NCBI GenBank assembly: GCA_034670025.1
Contig: JAXMOE010000001.1
Location: 620,001-684,000, forward strand
DNA from: PGYR01 sp034670025
Lineage (GTDB): Bacteria; Bacteroidota; Ignavibacteria; Kapaibacteriales; UBA2268
Length of the DNA stretch: 64,000 nucleotides
Direction of reading: 5' to 3'
This document shows positions 1-6,957 of the stretch, piece by piece. The position numbers and the translations under genes are program-made. The notes under the pieces were generated by a model, which saw only the letters and a program-made list of their open reading frames with translations, did no database searches and had not been told where the DNA came from. How positions within the stretch are numbered: the first letter of the stretch is position 1; each line of letters begins with the position of its first letter.

Positions 1-345
1 ACGGTATTCTATTTTGCTGCAATGTATATATTTATACCTCAAATGGGCTATTTGGGTGCAGCGTGGGCGACATTAGTAGGGTTTTTCGTAAATTCAGTCC
101 TAATTTATTATTTCTCGAATAAATCTTACAAAATAGAGTATGATTGGAAGAAAATAATCACAATTGCAATATTAACAGCACTTATGTACTTCACTAATGA
201 CAATTTGGCATTTGATTATGGAACTACAGAAGATATTGTTTCAAAAATCAGTTTGTTATTTTTGTTTATATTGTTTCTCAAATTATTCGGATTCTTCACA
301 AAAGAAGAAATCAAAGTATTAAAACGATTGATATTTAGAAGATAA
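1..345 (+). CDS. C-terminal end of a flippase-like membrane protein (partial)
   Basis: The frame is open from the first base, so the gene starts left of the window and only about 114 residues are present. Three hydrophobic segments are visible, one containing GYLGAAWATLVGFF. That pattern is typical of a late transmembrane helix of polysaccharide-type (Wzx/MATE-like, MurJ/MOP superfamily) flippases. The protein ends with a short basic tail (KRLIFRR), a common cytoplasmic end. A role in moving lipid-linked sugars across the inner membrane is an inference from this end only. The stop codon lies one base before tRNA-Arg. No other function can be judged from the fragment. Confidence 0.6.
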   Translation, partial: TVFYFAAMYIFIPQMGYLGAAWATLVGFFVNSVLIYYFSNKSYKIEYDWKKIITIAILTALMYFTNDNLAFDYGTTEDIVSKISLLFLFILFLKLFGFFTKEEIKVLKRLIFRR

Positions 346-346
346 T

Positions 347-420
347 GCCTCCGTAGCTCAACTGGATAGAGTATCAGATTTCGGCTCTGAGGGTTGGGGG
401 TTCGAATCCCTCCGGGGGTA
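347..420 (+). tRNA. tRNA-Arg (anticodon TCG)
   Basis: A full cloverleaf can be drawn. The 7-bp acceptor has a G1-T72 wobble, the D arm has GCTC/GAGT, and the anticodon stem TCAGA/TCTGA encloses loop TTTCGGC with anticodon TCG, which reads CGA. The T arm GGGGG/CCCTC encloses TTCGAAT, and the discriminator is A. The 3' CCA is not encoded. It starts one base after the stop of the upstream membrane protein gene, so it is probably cotranscribed with it or has a promoter inside it. Confidence 0.95.
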
Positions 421-487
421 CTAATTTTCAAAAATATATAATATCATTTAGCCATTTACTTCTTAACTTTAAAAACATTATTATCTT

Positions 488-1225
488 ATGAAAATGAAAT
501 ATTTACCTATATTATTGATATTTATACTAATCTCTTGCGGAGAAGATAACTCAATAACACCAACCGAGACTGTATCACTTAATGTATCAATGAATCACAC
601 ATTCGATGGGGAGCAATTAGAAACAAATAAAATATACACAAATGATGCAGGTAACGAACTGTCTGTTTCTAAGTTAAAGTATCTCCTGTCTAATTTCAAC
701 ATGACCAATAACGAAGGGGATATAATTGAACTTGATTCGAGTTACGCATTCGTAGATTTTGGAACTGGTAGAGTTGATTTCCAGCTTAGCAATGTAGAGG
801 TTGGTAATTATAGTTCACTTACTTTTAATCTTGGAGTGGATTCATTGATAAACAGTTCAGACCCAAATATATTCCCTCAAGAAAGCCCTCTTAATCCAAT
901 AGTAAATGATATGTACTGGAACTGGGCTGATGGTTTTATTTTTATGACTTTAGAGGGGTTAATATACGAAGACTCAGAATTGAAAGATGCTATTACATAT
1001 CATGTTGGTTTAAATAAAAGTAATATAATAATTGAAATTAATGATGAGTTTGAGATTGATGAATCTGGCAAAATCAACTTAGAATTGGATGTTTCCAAAA
1101 TTTTCAAATCAGAAACCAATATTAACGTAGATGATTACCCTTATGTAACTCATTCAAAAACAGATTTTGGACTGAGTGACGCATTGGCTCGGAATATCAA
1201 AAAATCATTCACTTTAAAGAAATAG
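488..1225 (+). CDS. mbnP: MbnP-type copper-binding-like lipoprotein
   Basis: This 245-residue protein has a lipoprotein signal ending LISC (Cys17), so it is probably anchored to a membrane facing the periplasm. The body has the MbnP family pattern: an N-terminal beta strand region with HTFDGE, then YTNDAGNELSVSKLKYLLS, and the hallmark MYWNWADGF (Met142, Trp144, Trp146). In characterised MbnP proteins the diheme partner MbnH oxidises a tryptophan to kynurenine, and the protein binds copper. The next gene, 3 bases downstream, encodes exactly such a partner, which makes the call strong. Which tryptophan is the target here, and whether copper is bound, is inferred only. No methanobactin genes are visible nearby, so the pair probably serves general metal handling rather than methanobactin use. 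Confidence 0.85.
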   Translation: MKMKYLPILLIFILISCGEDNSITPTETVSLNVSMNHTFDGEQLETNKIYTNDAGNELSVSKLKYLLSNFNMTNNEGDIIELDSSYAFVDFGTGRVDFQLSNVEVGNYSSLTFNLGVDSLINSSDPNIFPQESPLNPIVNDMYWNWADGFIFMTLEGLIYEDSELKDAITYHVGLNKSNIIIEINDEFEIDESGKINLELDVSKIFKSETNINVDDYPYVTHSKTDFGLSDALARNIKKSFTLKK

Positions 1226-1228
1226 TAT

Positions 1229-2308
1229 ATGAAAACTAAAGCTTACATTTCTGTTGTAGTGTTTTATCTTAGTATAATTTCATTGACTATGTTATCTTCT
1301 TGTGGAGAAGATGCTGTTGAACCTGAAGAAGAGTATTCTACTACTCCATATAATCTTATTATCCCAACAAACCTACCTAGAGCAATTTTACCAGAAGACA
1401 ACCCTTTAACTGAAGAAGGTGTTAACTTAGGTAAGGAACTATTTTCTGATGGTCTATTATCAAGAGATGGTTCTGTTTCGTGTAATTCATGTCATCAGCA
1501 AGGAAGTGCATTTTCGGACAAAGATGCCAAATTTTCATTAGGTGTTGATGGGAGAATAGGAACAAGAAATTCAATGCCGTTGTTTAACTTTTTCTATCAT
1601 CAGAAAGGATTCTTTTGGGATGGTAGAGCTGATTCATTGAGACATCAAGCATTAATTCCAATTGAAGACCCTTTAGAAATGGATGAAACTTTAGAAAATG
1701 TGTTAGCAAAGATAAACAATAAAGAAAAATACAGAAATTTATTCTATGCCGCTTTTGAAGATTCAGTTGCAACTGAGGAGAGATTAGGTTTAGCATTAGA
1801 GCAATTTATGCTAACTTTAGTTTCAGGTAATTCCAAATACGATAAAGTGCAAAGGGGAGAGTTACAGTTTACAGAATCAGAAAAAAGAGGAGAGGAGTTA
1901 TTTTTTGGTGAATTTGACCCTACTGGTGAAAACAAAGGTGCAGATTGTTTCCATTGCCATGGGACTGCTAATTTTTCTAACCATGATTATATGAATAATG
2001 GTCTTGACACAAAATTCTCTGATGGTGGAAGATTCAATATTACGAATAAATTGAATGATCGTGGTGCGTTCAAAACACCATCATTACGAAACGTTGCTGT
2101 TACAGCACCATATATGCACGACGGAAGATTCGAAACACTAGACGAAGTTGTAGAACACTACAATAGTGATGTCAAAATTTCTTTATCTTTAGACGCTAAT
2201 ATGTTTAAGATTAAAGACGGCATTGGTCTTAATCAATCAGAAAAAAATGATTTAGTAAATTTTCTAAAAACATTAACTGATGAAGAATTTATATCAGGTA
2301 ATCAATAA
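1229..2308 (+). CDS. mbnH: MbnH/MauG-type diheme cytochrome c peroxidase family protein
   Basis: This is a 359-residue exported protein with a lipobox-like LSSC (Cys25). It carries two heme c sites, CNSCH (Cys85, Cys88, His89) and CFHCH (Cys240, Cys243, His244). The block FKTPSLRNVAVTAPYMHDG around residue 290 is the signature of the bacterial cytochrome c peroxidase/MauG superfamily. Bacterial peroxidases reduce hydrogen peroxide; MauG-like members instead oxidise a protein partner. The MbnP gene directly upstream favours the second role, with MbnP tryptophan as substrate. The gene forms a two-gene unit with MbnP. It needs the cytochrome c maturation system encoded at 29548-34160. It ends immediately against the convergent S9 peptidase gene. 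Confidence 0.88.
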   Translation: MKTKAYISVVVFYLSIISLTMLSSCGEDAVEPEEEYSTTPYNLIIPTNLPRAILPEDNPLTEEGVNLGKELFSDGLLSRDGSVSCNSCHQQGSAFSDKDAKFSLGVDGRIGTRNSMPLFNFFYHQKGFFWDGRADSLRHQALIPIEDPLEMDETLENVLAKINNKEKYRNLFYAAFEDSVATEERLGLALEQFMLTLVSGNSKYDKVQRGELQFTESEKRGEELFFGEFDPTGENKGADCFHCHGTANFSNHDYMNNGLDTKFSDGGRFNITNKLNDRGAFKTPSLRNVAVTAPYMHDGRFETLDEVVEHYNSDVKISLSLDANMFKIKDGIGLNQSEKNDLVNFLKTLTDEEFISGNQ

Positions 2309-2319
2309 TTAATTACCTG
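2295..2319. repeat. 8-bp inverted repeat across two convergent stop codons
   Basis: CAGGTAAT at 2295-2302 is repeated in reverse complement as ATTACCTG at 2312-2319, with 9 bases between them. The hairpin spans both the stop of the mbnH gene and the stop of the S9 peptidase gene, which face each other with no base between them. It may act as a weak bidirectional terminator, but it lacks a clear T tract on either side. Confidence 0.4.
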
Positions 2320-5029
2320 TATTATAAATTCCTTTATATTCAAATCCTTGTTTCATCCACATTGGCATCTCTCCACCGAAAACATAGTAGTCCATGAATT
2401 GCTTCATTCTCATAGAATAATCAAGTTGATTATGCAGTTTTTTCAAATGATGAGGCTCATTTTCATACTGTAAGAAAATACAGTTTTTGTCAAATCTTCT
2501 TAAAGCCAAATATAACTCAATACCTTGTTGCCACGGCACCGCTTCATCTACATCACCAAACATTACCATTAGAGGAGTATTCATCTTGTCTGCGAAGAAT
2601 ATCGGAGAGTTTTTGATATAAGAATCAAGTGAATCAATTATATTTCCGCCAATTCTGCTTTGCTGAGTTTCATACTGAAACTGTCTTGCTAACCCAGAAC
2701 CTAATCTTATTCCTGAGTAAGCCGAAGTCATATTAGAAACAGGGGCTCCTGACACACAAGCTGCAAAATAGTCTGTTTGCGTTACTATCCAAGCACTTTC
2801 GTAACCCGACCAACTGTGACCATGCATAACTATTCTTTCATCGTCAGCTATGCCCATTTCAACTAATTTATCACAACCTGCTAAGAGTGCTGCTTTTGAA
2901 GACTCACCAGGCATACCATCATAAAACTTAACATCTGGGAAAAACATTACATATTCATTTCCCAAGTAGAGTGAATAAGGAGGTCTGTGGTTTACTTTTG
3001 GCATATTAAACAAATTTTTTCTGTCTGAGAATCTTTCATAGAAATAAACGAAAACTGGATATTTTTTACCTTTCTTGTAATTATCTGGTAGTGCGTAATA
3101 ACCTTGTAATGTATCACCTAGCTCGGTGACATATTCAACTAAGTGCGATGTACCCCACAAGTATTTATCAACTTGTTTTTGACCATTAGAAATTTGAGTT
3201 GGGTCTGAAAGAGTTGTATCAGTAACCCAAACATCAGGGTAAGTGGAAAACCCCTGTTTTGTATATATCAATTTGTCAGCGTCTTTTGACTTTCTTATAA
3301 TGTTGTAGTTAAAATCACCTTTTAACTTTACTTCAATGTTCCCAGTTGATAAGTTTAATAATCCCAGCTCCTTCTTCTTATTAAATTTACCATAAAGTGA
3401 AATATTAACTATTTCAGATTCGTTGAACCATTTTTTATCATAATCTAAGTTATAAATGTTAAGCTTTGTATTGTTTTCTCTGCCGTATTCTTTTGTGATG
3501 TTAGTTCTACTTCCATTTGCCAAATCGAACTTCCATAAGTCAAATTCATCTTTTATTATGACAAACTTGTCTTCACCAATCCACCCATCAATACCATAAG
3601 CACTTGGTTCTTTGGGGTGATCATCCATAACATCGTAAAATGGAGTGGTCATGCCTTTATTTAAGTGAACTTGTTGTCCAGTCTCGTTGTTATAACTATA
3701 CCAATTCTTTTTATTATAGTAAACTGTATATTTACCTTTTGGTGATAGTGTTGCTCTCTCTTCTAATTCTTTAGCAATTAGTGTTTTCTTGCCTGTGACT
3801 ATATTTACGATATATAAGTCATAATACCAGCCTTTGTATAGGACTAATCTCTTATAAGGCTCGTAATCCAAAACTATGCTGTAATTGGAATTACTAAACT
3901 GTAGGTTTTCTTCATTTTCAGAAGAAGAGTAAATAGTTTCTTTTTTATCAATATCATAGACATTATAATAGAAATTATCCTTAGTTCTGTCCCATTGAGT
4001 TCTTTGTAAAGTCATAATATCTGAATCGTCAGGGTGCCATAAGTAAAGCTGTGTGTCGTCTAATATTTTATCCAAATCATAAAGATTCTCTTCTGTGATT
4101 TTAGATGTGTCTTTATCGTCATCATACCATTCACTATTAGGTTTATACCCAAACCAAACAAACTTGTTGTCATCAGTAACTCTAATACCATTTACTTCAG
4201 GAATATACCAGTTATCTTTGAAATTAGTGTCTGCTATTAGTTCAGTCGAGTTATTGTTGTCAGAATAGAATTTTATTTGATTGTCCCTTATTTTATCTTT
4301 CTCATCTATATTCCCCTTCAAGTAATATAGATTATCTAAAGATTCGCTCCAGGTAAGATTAGAATATTTTACATTGCTGTCAGACTCAATAACCGATTCC
4401 GGTGCAAAATTGGCATTAAGGTTACGCTTGAAAAGACTACTGACATCATTCTTCAAAGTTGAATAATATACCTTTGTGCCTAATGAATCAAATGTGTAAT
4501 CATTTACATTATCAATTTTAAACTCAGATTTAGTCTCCAAGTGTCTAATATAAAATTCTTTACCTTTTGCCTTTTCTTTCTTGTCATAATCTCGGAAATA
4601 AGCAAGCCAGTTTCCATTTTTAGATACATTATAACTACTGGTATTTTCAATAGTGGCTCTTTCTTCAGTGTTTGTGTTTATAACAACCAAGTCGTTTCCA
4701 TTTGACTCGTCCTTTTCTTTATTAATCTTATCAAGATAGTCCTTGTCAAGCCTAACAACAAACCATTCAGTATTTTGTGAATAATCAAGATTTGAGCCAC
4801 TTTCAATCACAAACTCTTTGTTGGATTCTGTTGATTTTATAATGTATTTGTTGTTACCTCTTTGCTTGTCAAAACGATAAGTAATCCATTTCCCATTGTT
4901 TGTAATACTGGGCCTATTAAGGTCTTCAAATTTTAAAATATCTTCAAAATCAATTGCTTCTTTTGAAGCCAATGCAGAAAACAAAATGAAAAATGTTAAA
5001 ATTAGTGTGCTCAGAATCCTGTGTTTCAT
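2309..5029 (-). CDS. S9 family (prolyl oligopeptidase-like) exported serine peptidase
   Basis: The 906-residue protein has an N-terminal signal peptide ending near ALAS (about residue 22). A long beta-propeller-type region follows (about 30-650) and then an alpha/beta hydrolase domain. The likely catalytic triad is Ser739 in GHSWSGY, Asp828 in GDVDEAVP and His860 in EPHHL. These match the order and spacing of S9 peptidases such as dipeptidyl peptidases and acylaminoacyl peptidases. The nucleophile motif has Ser where most relatives have Gly (GxSxG becomes GHSWS), but the serine itself is in place. It probably digests peptides in the periplasm or outside the cell. It is a single gene on the minus strand, convergent with mbnH. 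Confidence 0.87.
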   Translation of the reverse strand: MKHRILSTLILTFFILFSALASKEAIDFEDILKFEDLNRPSITNNGKWITYRFDKQRGNNKYIIKSTESNKEFVIESGSNLDYSQNTEWFVVRLDKDYLDKINKEKDESNGNDLVVINTNTEERATIENTSSYNVSKNGNWLAYFRDYDKKEKAKGKEFYIRHLETKSEFKIDNVNDYTFDSLGTKVYYSTLKNDVSSLFKRNLNANFAPESVIESDSNVKYSNLTWSESLDNLYYLKGNIDEKDKIRDNQIKFYSDNNNSTELIADTNFKDNWYIPEVNGIRVTDDNKFVWFGYKPNSEWYDDDKDTSKITEENLYDLDKILDDTQLYLWHPDDSDIMTLQRTQWDRTKDNFYYNVYDIDKKETIYSSSENEENLQFSNSNYSIVLDYEPYKRLVLYKGWYYDLYIVNIVTGKKTLIAKELEERATLSPKGKYTVYYNKKNWYSYNNETGQQVHLNKGMTTPFYDVMDDHPKEPSAYGIDGWIGEDKFVIIKDEFDLWKFDLANGSRTNITKEYGRENNTKLNIYNLDYDKKWFNESEIVNISLYGKFNKKKELGLLNLSTGNIEVKLKGDFNYNIIRKSKDADKLIYTKQGFSTYPDVWVTDTTLSDPTQISNGQKQVDKYLWGTSHLVEYVTELGDTLQGYYALPDNYKKGKKYPVFVYFYERFSDRKNLFNMPKVNHRPPYSLYLGNEYVMFFPDVKFYDGMPGESSKAALLAGCDKLVEMGIADDERIVMHGHSWSGYESAWIVTQTDYFAACVSGAPVSNMTSAYSGIRLGSGLARQFQYETQQSRIGGNIIDSLDSYIKNSPIFFADKMNTPLMVMFGDVDEAVPWQQGIELYLALRRFDKNCIFLQYENEPHHLKKLHNQLDYSMRMKQFMDYYVFGGEMPMWMKQGFEYKGIYNTGN

Positions 5030-5106
5030 ATTTATTCCAAATTTTAATATAATAGAGATGCTAAATATAAGATAAATAATAGAAAAGTAATAGTGCAGTT
5101 ATAAAC

Positions 5107-5144
5107 AAAAAAAAAGAGTGGTCAGTAAAACTAACCACTCTTTT
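5107..5144 (-). terminator. Terminator after tRNA-Leu
   Basis: AAAAGAGTGGT (5112-5122) pairs with ACCACTCTTTT (5134-5144). The stem can extend by AGT/ACT across one mismatch, leaving an AAA loop. On the minus strand a T tract follows, so this is a rho-independent terminator just downstream of tRNA-Leu. Confidence 0.8.
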
Positions 5145-5153
5145 CGGTGTTTG

Positions 5154-5237
5154 TACAGGAGGGGGGACTTGAACCCCCACGAAGTTGCCTTCACTGGATT
5201 TTGAATCCAGCGCGTCTACCAATTCCGCCACTCCTGC
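5154..5237 (-). tRNA. tRNA-Leu (anticodon CAA)
   Basis: On the minus strand the acceptor GCAGGAG pairs with CTCCTGT (G1-T72 wobble). The anticodon stem CTGGA/TCCAG encloses TTCAAAA, giving anticodon CAA for TTG codons. The long variable arm typical of class II tRNAs brings the length to 84 bases. The discriminator is A, as expected for leucine. CCA is not encoded. It is the second tRNA of a Val-Leu unit. Confidence 0.95.
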
Positions 5238-5246
5238 CTTTTAGAC

Positions 5247-5281
5247 AAAAAAAGCAAAAACCATTTACTGCTTTTGCTTTT
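5247..5281 (-). terminator. Hairpin between tRNA-Val and tRNA-Leu
   Basis: AAAGCAAAA (5251-5259) pairs with TTTTGCTTT (5272-5280) around a 12-base loop. It lies between the two tRNAs and has A/T tracts on both sides. It could be a partial terminator or a processing site in a common precursor. Weak stem, so moderate confidence. Confidence 0.45.
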
Positions 5282-5301
5282 ATATCGGATTTTAATTTGT
5301 G

Positions 5302-5376
5302 TGGGCGATGAGAGACTCGAACTCCCGACCCTCTGCTTGTAAGGCAGATGCTCTAAACCAACTGAGCTAATCGCCC
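5302..5376 (-). tRNA. tRNA-Val (anticodon TAC)
   Basis: The acceptor GGGCGAT pairs perfectly with ATCGCCC. The D arm is GCTC/GAGC, the anticodon stem TCTGC/GCAGA encloses CTTACAA (anticodon TAC, reads GTA), and the T arm GGGAG/CTCTC encloses TTCGAGT. Discriminator A; CCA not encoded. It is the first tRNA behind the promoter at 5390-5420. Confidence 0.95.
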
Positions 5377-5389
5377 CGATTAATGAGTA

Positions 5390-5420
5390 CAAAACTAAGA
5401 CATTTTTTTTAATCTGCAAA
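5390..5420 (-). promoter_or_regulatory. Bacteroidota-type promoter of the tRNA-Val/tRNA-Leu unit
   Basis: Read on the minus strand, TTTG (5420-5417) is followed after 19 bases by TAGTTTTG (5397-5390). This is an exact match to the Bacteroidota housekeeping consensus TTTG-N19-TAnnTTTG. It sits a few bases upstream of tRNA-Val and just beyond the stop of the NifU-like gene. Confidence 0.82.
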
Positions 5421-5427
5421 CAAAAAA

Positions 5428-5664
5428 TTAAATTTCTCGTTCGATTCTTCGTACTTCATTGATTTTACTCAATATAATTTTTTCAATTCCTCCACGAAGT
5501 GTGTTCATTGCCATAGGATCATCCTTCAAAGTGCCTAATAACTTGAAAACAGCAGTCTGATTTTCAGATTCATATCTTTTAAATTGAATAAAAGCACCAT
5601 CTTTTTCGAGGATATTATTGATTTCCGTCACTACAGATTCAATTCTGTTTTCAATTGAACTCAT
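5428..5664 (-). CDS. NifU C-terminal-like protein without the CxxC motif
   Basis: This 78-residue protein ends in NTLRGGIEKIILSKINEVRRIE, which resembles the NifU/Nfu C-terminal domain (TLxxGIExxL). The CxxC that carries an iron-sulfur cluster in Nfu proteins should lie just before this block. Here the segment reads LKDDPMAMNTL and the protein has no cysteine at all. It therefore cannot hold a cluster in the usual way. Its start codon overlaps the stop of the Mrp gene by one base (TAATG), so the two are translationally coupled. That suggests it helps Mrp or replaces Nfu as a non-cluster partner; this is inference. Its own function is unknown. Confidence 0.65.
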   Translation of the reverse strand: MSSIENRIESVVTEINNILEKDGAFIQFKRYESENQTAVFKLLGTLKDDPMAMNTLRGGIEKIILSKINEVRRIEREI

Positions 5665-6749
5665 TATATATTGATTTCTACTTCAGGAGTACTTGTTTTT
5701 TCAAAATTAATTTTTCTTACTTTCGACACAATATGATCAGTTATTTTAATTATTTCTTTTGATTGTTCAGAATTTTCGTCTCTTAGTACTTCTGGCATAC
5801 CACCATCATTTCCTTCTCTCATTTTCTGACTTAATGGAATTTGTCCTAATAAATCGACGTTTGTTTCTTCACTTATTAATTTTCCTCCGTCTTGTCCAAA
5901 TATATAATATTTATCATCTGTTCCGGGAGGGGAGAACCAACTCATATTTTCAATTATACCGATATTTTCTACATTTACTTTTCTGAACATTGCAATACTT
6001 CTTCTCACGTCAGCTAGAGCAATTTCCTGAGGAGTTGTGATTGTGATTGCACCAGTCAACGGTATCTTCTGAGTTAATGTTAACTGCACGTCACCTGTAC
6101 CAGGAGGTAAATCAAATATTAAGAAATCTAAGTTTCCCCAAGTGATTTGCTCAAATAGCATAGAAAAATATCCAGCCAGCATTGGCCCTCTTACTATAGC
6201 TGCATCATTTTGTTGCATCAGAAAACCCATTGACGCGATTTGGATACCATATTTTGTGGTTGGTCTAGCCATCACCTTACCATCTGGCATTTTAACTGAT
6301 TCCATTTGTGCATTTTTTAAACCGAACATAGTTGGTTGACTAGGTCCATATATATCAGCATCTAGTATACCTACTCTAGCACCTTTTTTTGAAAGAGCAG
6401 CTGCAATATTAGAAGCTATAGATGATTTACCAACGCCACCCTTACCTGAAGAAACTGCTATTAAGTTTTTAACATTAGGTAAAACTTCCCTATTACTTGT
6501 ATCGTATGGAACTTCTGTGATGAGGACTTCGAATTTAGTGTCGGGGTAAACTTTTCTTAGCTCTTTAATTAAATCACTATTAATAGATTCTATTGACCAA
6601 TATATTGGCTGTATTAATCTAAGTTTTATTTCTACTCTATCATCATCTATTACTATATGTTCTAATGCGTTAAGTTGACCTAAGGTTAAGTTTAAATCTC
6701 CGTCTTCTACGCTATTAACTATTTGTTCAATTTTTGTTTTGTCTAACAT
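5664..6749 (-). CDS. Mrp/ApbC family iron-sulfur cluster carrier ATPase
   Basis: The protein is 361 residues. Residues about 5-80 form a MIP18/DUF59-type domain, and the rest is a P-loop NTPase. The deviant Walker A SGKGGVGKSS is near residue 105, DADIYGPSQP follows, and FDLPPGTGD is the switch region. These are hallmarks of Mrp/ApbC/Nbp35-like ATPases, which carry iron-sulfur clusters to apoproteins in the cytoplasm. The usual C-terminal CxxC, which bridges a cluster in a dimer, is not present: the expected segment reads ENMSWFSPPGTDDKYYIFG. The gene is first in a two-gene unit with the cysteine-less NifU-like protein. The loss of cysteines in both partners is notable. Confidence 0.88.
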   Translation of the reverse strand: MLDKTKIEQIVNSVEDGDLNLTLGQLNALEHIVIDDDRVEIKLRLIQPIYWSIESINSDLIKELRKVYPDTKFEVLITEVPYDTSNREVLPNVKNLIAVSSGKGGVGKSSIASNIAAALSKKGARVGILDADIYGPSQPTMFGLKNAQMESVKMPDGKVMARPTTKYGIQIASMGFLMQQNDAAIVRGPMLAGYFSMLFEQITWGNLDFLIFDLPPGTGDVQLTLTQKIPLTGAITITTPQEIALADVRRSIAMFRKVNVENIGIIENMSWFSPPGTDDKYYIFGQDGGKLISEETNVDLLGQIPLSQKMREGNDGGMPEVLRDENSEQSKEIIKITDHIVSKVRKINFEKTSTPEVEINI

Positions 6750-6874
6750 GTTATACTATATTTTTATTTTTAAAATCGTTGCGTTGAAAACGAAAATTAA
6801 CTATTTATCGTGTATTATGTAACTATAAGTCCAAATGATGTGTCTTATAGTTAATGAGATGGTGTATAATTTGA

Positions 6875-6906
6875 TTTGTAATATTTTAAAAATGCACTTA
6901 TCTTTG
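6875..6906 (+). promoter_or_regulatory. Bacteroidota-type promoter of the first Asp-box protein gene
   Basis: TTTG at 6875-6878 is followed after 20 bases by TATCTTTG at 6899-6906, an exact TAnnTTTG. The start codon is about 50 bases downstream. The 208-base gap back to the Mrp gene holds no other gene that I can see. Confidence 0.7.
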
Positions 6907-6957
6907 AAGAATTACAGACAAATAATTAATTTTTAGTTTAACAAAAGGGGCTTAATA

